Assembly: GCA_946184715.1 (NCBI GenBank)
Contig: CAMHGU010000122.1
Span: 1 to 6,844 of the forward strand
Source of the DNA: an uncultured bacterium
GTDB taxonomy: Bacteria; Bacteroidota; Bacteroidia; Bacteroidales; Muribaculaceae
Length of the DNA stretch: 6,844 nucleotides
Direction of reading: 5' to 3'
The translations under genes and the position numbers were made by a program. Positions 5,457 to 6,844 of the stretch are shown here, piece by piece; within the stretch, counting starts at the first letter, position 1, and each line of letters begins with the position of its first letter. Below the pieces are notes generated by a model. That model was not told the origin of the DNA. It did no database searches and was given only the letters and a program-made list of their open reading frames with translations.

Positions 5457-6131
5457 TTACTGTTTGCTAAAAGTATAGGTGGTCACCTCGGGGCGGCGCG
5501 TATCGGCCAGGTGGACCACCACCTGACGGCAGGAGGCGCGGCGCCACACCGCTCCTATGAAAAACGAGGCGTAGCACTGCCGGTAGAAGGAGCCTTCGGC
5601 GCCGTTGAGGTCGTCGATGAGATAGAGGTGGACTATGGCATCGCCGAGCGTGGCGCCATCGCTGATGAGATAGAACTTGCGGGCCTTGCCGGTGTACTGC
5701 ACCTTGCAATCTATGTTGATAAACTCGCCTGTGCGCCATATCGAGGCGAGCTGTATCGGCTCGCTGACCCTCGCGGCGAGGCTCTCGGCCGAGGCCACGC
5801 GCAGGGAGTCGAAAATCATTTTCTGGGCATAGCGCACGCCCACGCGCCATTGCGTGTCGGTGGTGCGCTCCTCGATGGTGTAGCACATCAGGCGCCGCTG
5901 GCCGCGCTCGGCGTCGTCGTCGGGCACGAAGCCCGGAGCGAAGAGAGTCACCGGCGGAGCATCGTCGCGCTGCGGGTAGCTCCACTCGCTGGCATTGCCG
6001 GTGGCTTGCTCAAAGGTCACATAGTCGTAGCGCACGTCGGCAGCGGCCGAGCCGGGCTCGGTGTCGCGGCAGGCGGTGGCCACCATGACGACGGCGGCAA
6101 GCAGCAGCGCTATGACAAGGGCGTTTCTCAT
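5457..6131 (-). CDS. Exported lipoprotein, NigD-like
   Basis: The 224-residue protein starts with a lipoprotein signal peptide: a hydrophobic run (3-17) and the lipobox ATAC, with C21 as the lipidated residue. C21 is followed by RDTE, acidic positions that resemble the surface-export signal of Bacteroidota lipoproteins, so it may end up on the outer membrane surface. The rest looks beta-rich and has the spacing of NigD-like proteins: a YDYVTF strand (35-40), GQRRLMCYTI (77-86), IWRTGEFINID (131-141), AIVHLYLIDD (165-174) and an alternating polar/apolar C-terminus ending VTTYTFSK. NigD-like proteins have no firmly established function. The ATG overlaps the lolD stop codon (ATGA, 6128-6131), so translation is coupled to the upstream ATPase. 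The lipoprotein call is firm; the NigD assignment comes from pattern memory and needs a profile search. Confidence 0.7.
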   Translation of the reverse strand: MRNALVIALLLAAVVMVATACRDTEPGSAAADVRYDYVTFEQATGNASEWSYPQRDDAPPVTLFAPGFVPDDDAERGQRRLMCYTIEERTTDTQWRVGVRYAQKMIFDSLRVASAESLAARVSEPIQLASIWRTGEFINIDCKVQYTGKARKFYLISDGATLGDAIVHLYLIDDLNGAEGSFYRQCYASFFIGAVWRRASCRQVVVHLADTRRPEVTTYTFSKQ

Positions 6132-6787
6132 TCTTTAGCTACGATTTTGCCATCGATAATGTGAAGAACACGGTCGGCGTCGGCGGCAAACTCTTCGTCG
6201 TGGGTGACGATAGCAATAGTTGTGCCAAAGTCGGCGCGCAGCTGCCACAGAAGGCGGCGCAGCTCGTCGCGGTTGCGTGAGTCGAGGCTGCCGCTGGGCT
6301 CGTCGGCAAGGATGACGCTCGGCCGGTTGACCAGCGCCCTGGCCACGGCCGCCCGCTGCTTTTCACCGCCCGACATCTGGGCCGGACGATGGTCGGCACG
6401 CTCTGTCAGGCCGAGATAAGCCAGCAGCTCATCGGCGCGCGCCATCGCCTCGCGTCGGCTCTTGCCGCCCACCAATGCCGGCAACGCCACATTCTCACGG
6501 CAGGTAAACTCCGGCAGCAGCTGGTGAAACTGGAACACGAAGCCGATGTGGCTATTGCGGAACTCGCACAGGGCACGGTCGCTGAGGCTGAACGGGTCGA
6601 TGTCGCCGTAGAGCACGCGCCCGCTATCGGGGCGGTCGAGGGTGCCCACAATCTGGAGCAAGGTGGTCTTGCCGGCACCGCTGGCGCCCACGATGGCCAC
6701 TATCTCGCCATCGGCAATCTCGGCCGTGATGCCGCGCAGCACCTCCACCGGCCCGAAGCTTTTGCAAATGTCGCGTATCGTTATCAT
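6128..6787 (-). CDS. lolD: ABC transporter ATPase, LolD-like
   Basis: This cytosolic ATPase subunit belongs to the LolD/MacB (MJ0796) class. LolD powers the LolC/E permease that releases lipoproteins from the inner membrane to the carrier LolA. All ABC motifs are intact in 219 residues: Walker A GASGAGKT (34-41), Q-loop Q86 in FVFQFHQLLPEFT, signature MSGGEKQR (138-145), Walker B VILADEP (158-164), D-loop SGSLD (165-169) and switch H196 (VTHDEE). The Q-loop context FHQLLPEFT is typical of LolD rather than FtsE or MacB. No permease gene is present downstream, where the next gene encodes a lipoprotein that starts inside this stop codon. The permease must be encoded elsewhere or beyond the right edge. 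The start ATG gives the usual MITIRDICKSFG opening. Confidence 0.87.
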   Translation of the reverse strand: MITIRDICKSFGPVEVLRGITAEIADGEIVAIVGASGAGKTTLLQIVGTLDRPDSGRVLYGDIDPFSLSDRALCEFRNSHIGFVFQFHQLLPEFTCRENVALPALVGGKSRREAMARADELLAYLGLTERADHRPAQMSGGEKQRAAVARALVNRPSVILADEPSGSLDSRNRDELRRLLWQLRADFGTTIAIVTHDEEFAADADRVLHIIDGKIVAKE

Positions 6788-6844
6788 ACCACGAAATTAC
6801 AAATTAATCTCTAAACGGCCAACACCCACTGCGCTTTTCGCCGT
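6788..6844 (-). promoter_or_regulatory. Region upstream of lolD with a weak promoter candidate
   Basis: The 57 bases before lolD contain an AT-rich stretch with TAATTTCG (minus strand, 6799-6792), one mismatch from TAnnTTTG. A TTGG (6822-6819) lies 19 bases upstream of it. The -7 box ends only four bases before the lolD ATG, so the message would be almost leaderless. That makes the match doubtful, and the operon may begin further upstream, outside the window. No gene is visible in this edge segment. Confidence 0.25.

Noticed and set aside
5073..6164. A 363-codon open frame on the plus strand, antisense to the start of cysS, DUF3467 and the lipoprotein gene
   Set aside because: It crosses three well-supported minus-strand genes and both gaps, and its translation is low-complexity Val/Ala/Gly/His/Leu with no recognisable domain, as expected for the reverse frame of GC-rich coding DNA.

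Overview
The window reads as a chromosomal segment from a fairly GC-rich member of the Bacteroidota, most likely order Bacteroidales. The lines of evidence are a textbook Bacteroidota-type promoter (TTTG, 19 bases, TAACTTTG) upstream of greA, the lack of clear Shine-Dalgarno sites, a DUF3467 gene, a NigD-like lipoprotein, and a CcsB-CcsA fusion with the long extracytoplasmic insert I associate with this phylum. A Muribaculaceae- or Alistipes-like gut bacterium would fit, but the genus cannot be resolved from the sequence alone. Coding regions are GC-rich; the short intergenic gaps are distinctly AT-richer.

Layout. Bases 1-1788 (+) hold the 3' part of a cytochrome c maturation gene (CcsBA-type haem exporter/ligase), cut by the left edge. 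A non-coding gap of 235 bases (1789-2023) follows. It contains small inverted repeats, a strong promoter, and a leader with a 5' hairpin and a terminator-like hairpin with T-tract in front of greA. greA (2024-2497) and a HIT-family hydrolase (2510-2902) form a two-gene plus-strand operon, closed by a perfect 13-bp inverted repeat that separates it from convergent minus-strand genes.

All remaining genes run on the minus strand and are tightly packed, so they look like one operon read from right to left: lolD-type ABC ATPase (6787-6128), NigD-like lipoprotein (ATGA overlap), DUF3467 protein, cysS, and a four-cluster ferredoxin with a twin-arginine signal whose start overlaps the end of cysS. 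The set mixes envelope functions (lipoprotein sorting, exported lipoprotein, exported redox protein) with translation (cysS), as is common in Bacteroidales housekeeping operons.

I found no mobile element, CRISPR array, tRNA, rRNA or sign of recent gene transfer. Most genes are conserved housekeeping types. The most interesting non-obvious signal is the greA leader, which looks like a premature-termination or small-RNA element similar in arrangement to the greA leader/GraL system of E. coli. Second is the tight coupling of a LolD-like ATPase with a lipoprotein gene and no visible permease.
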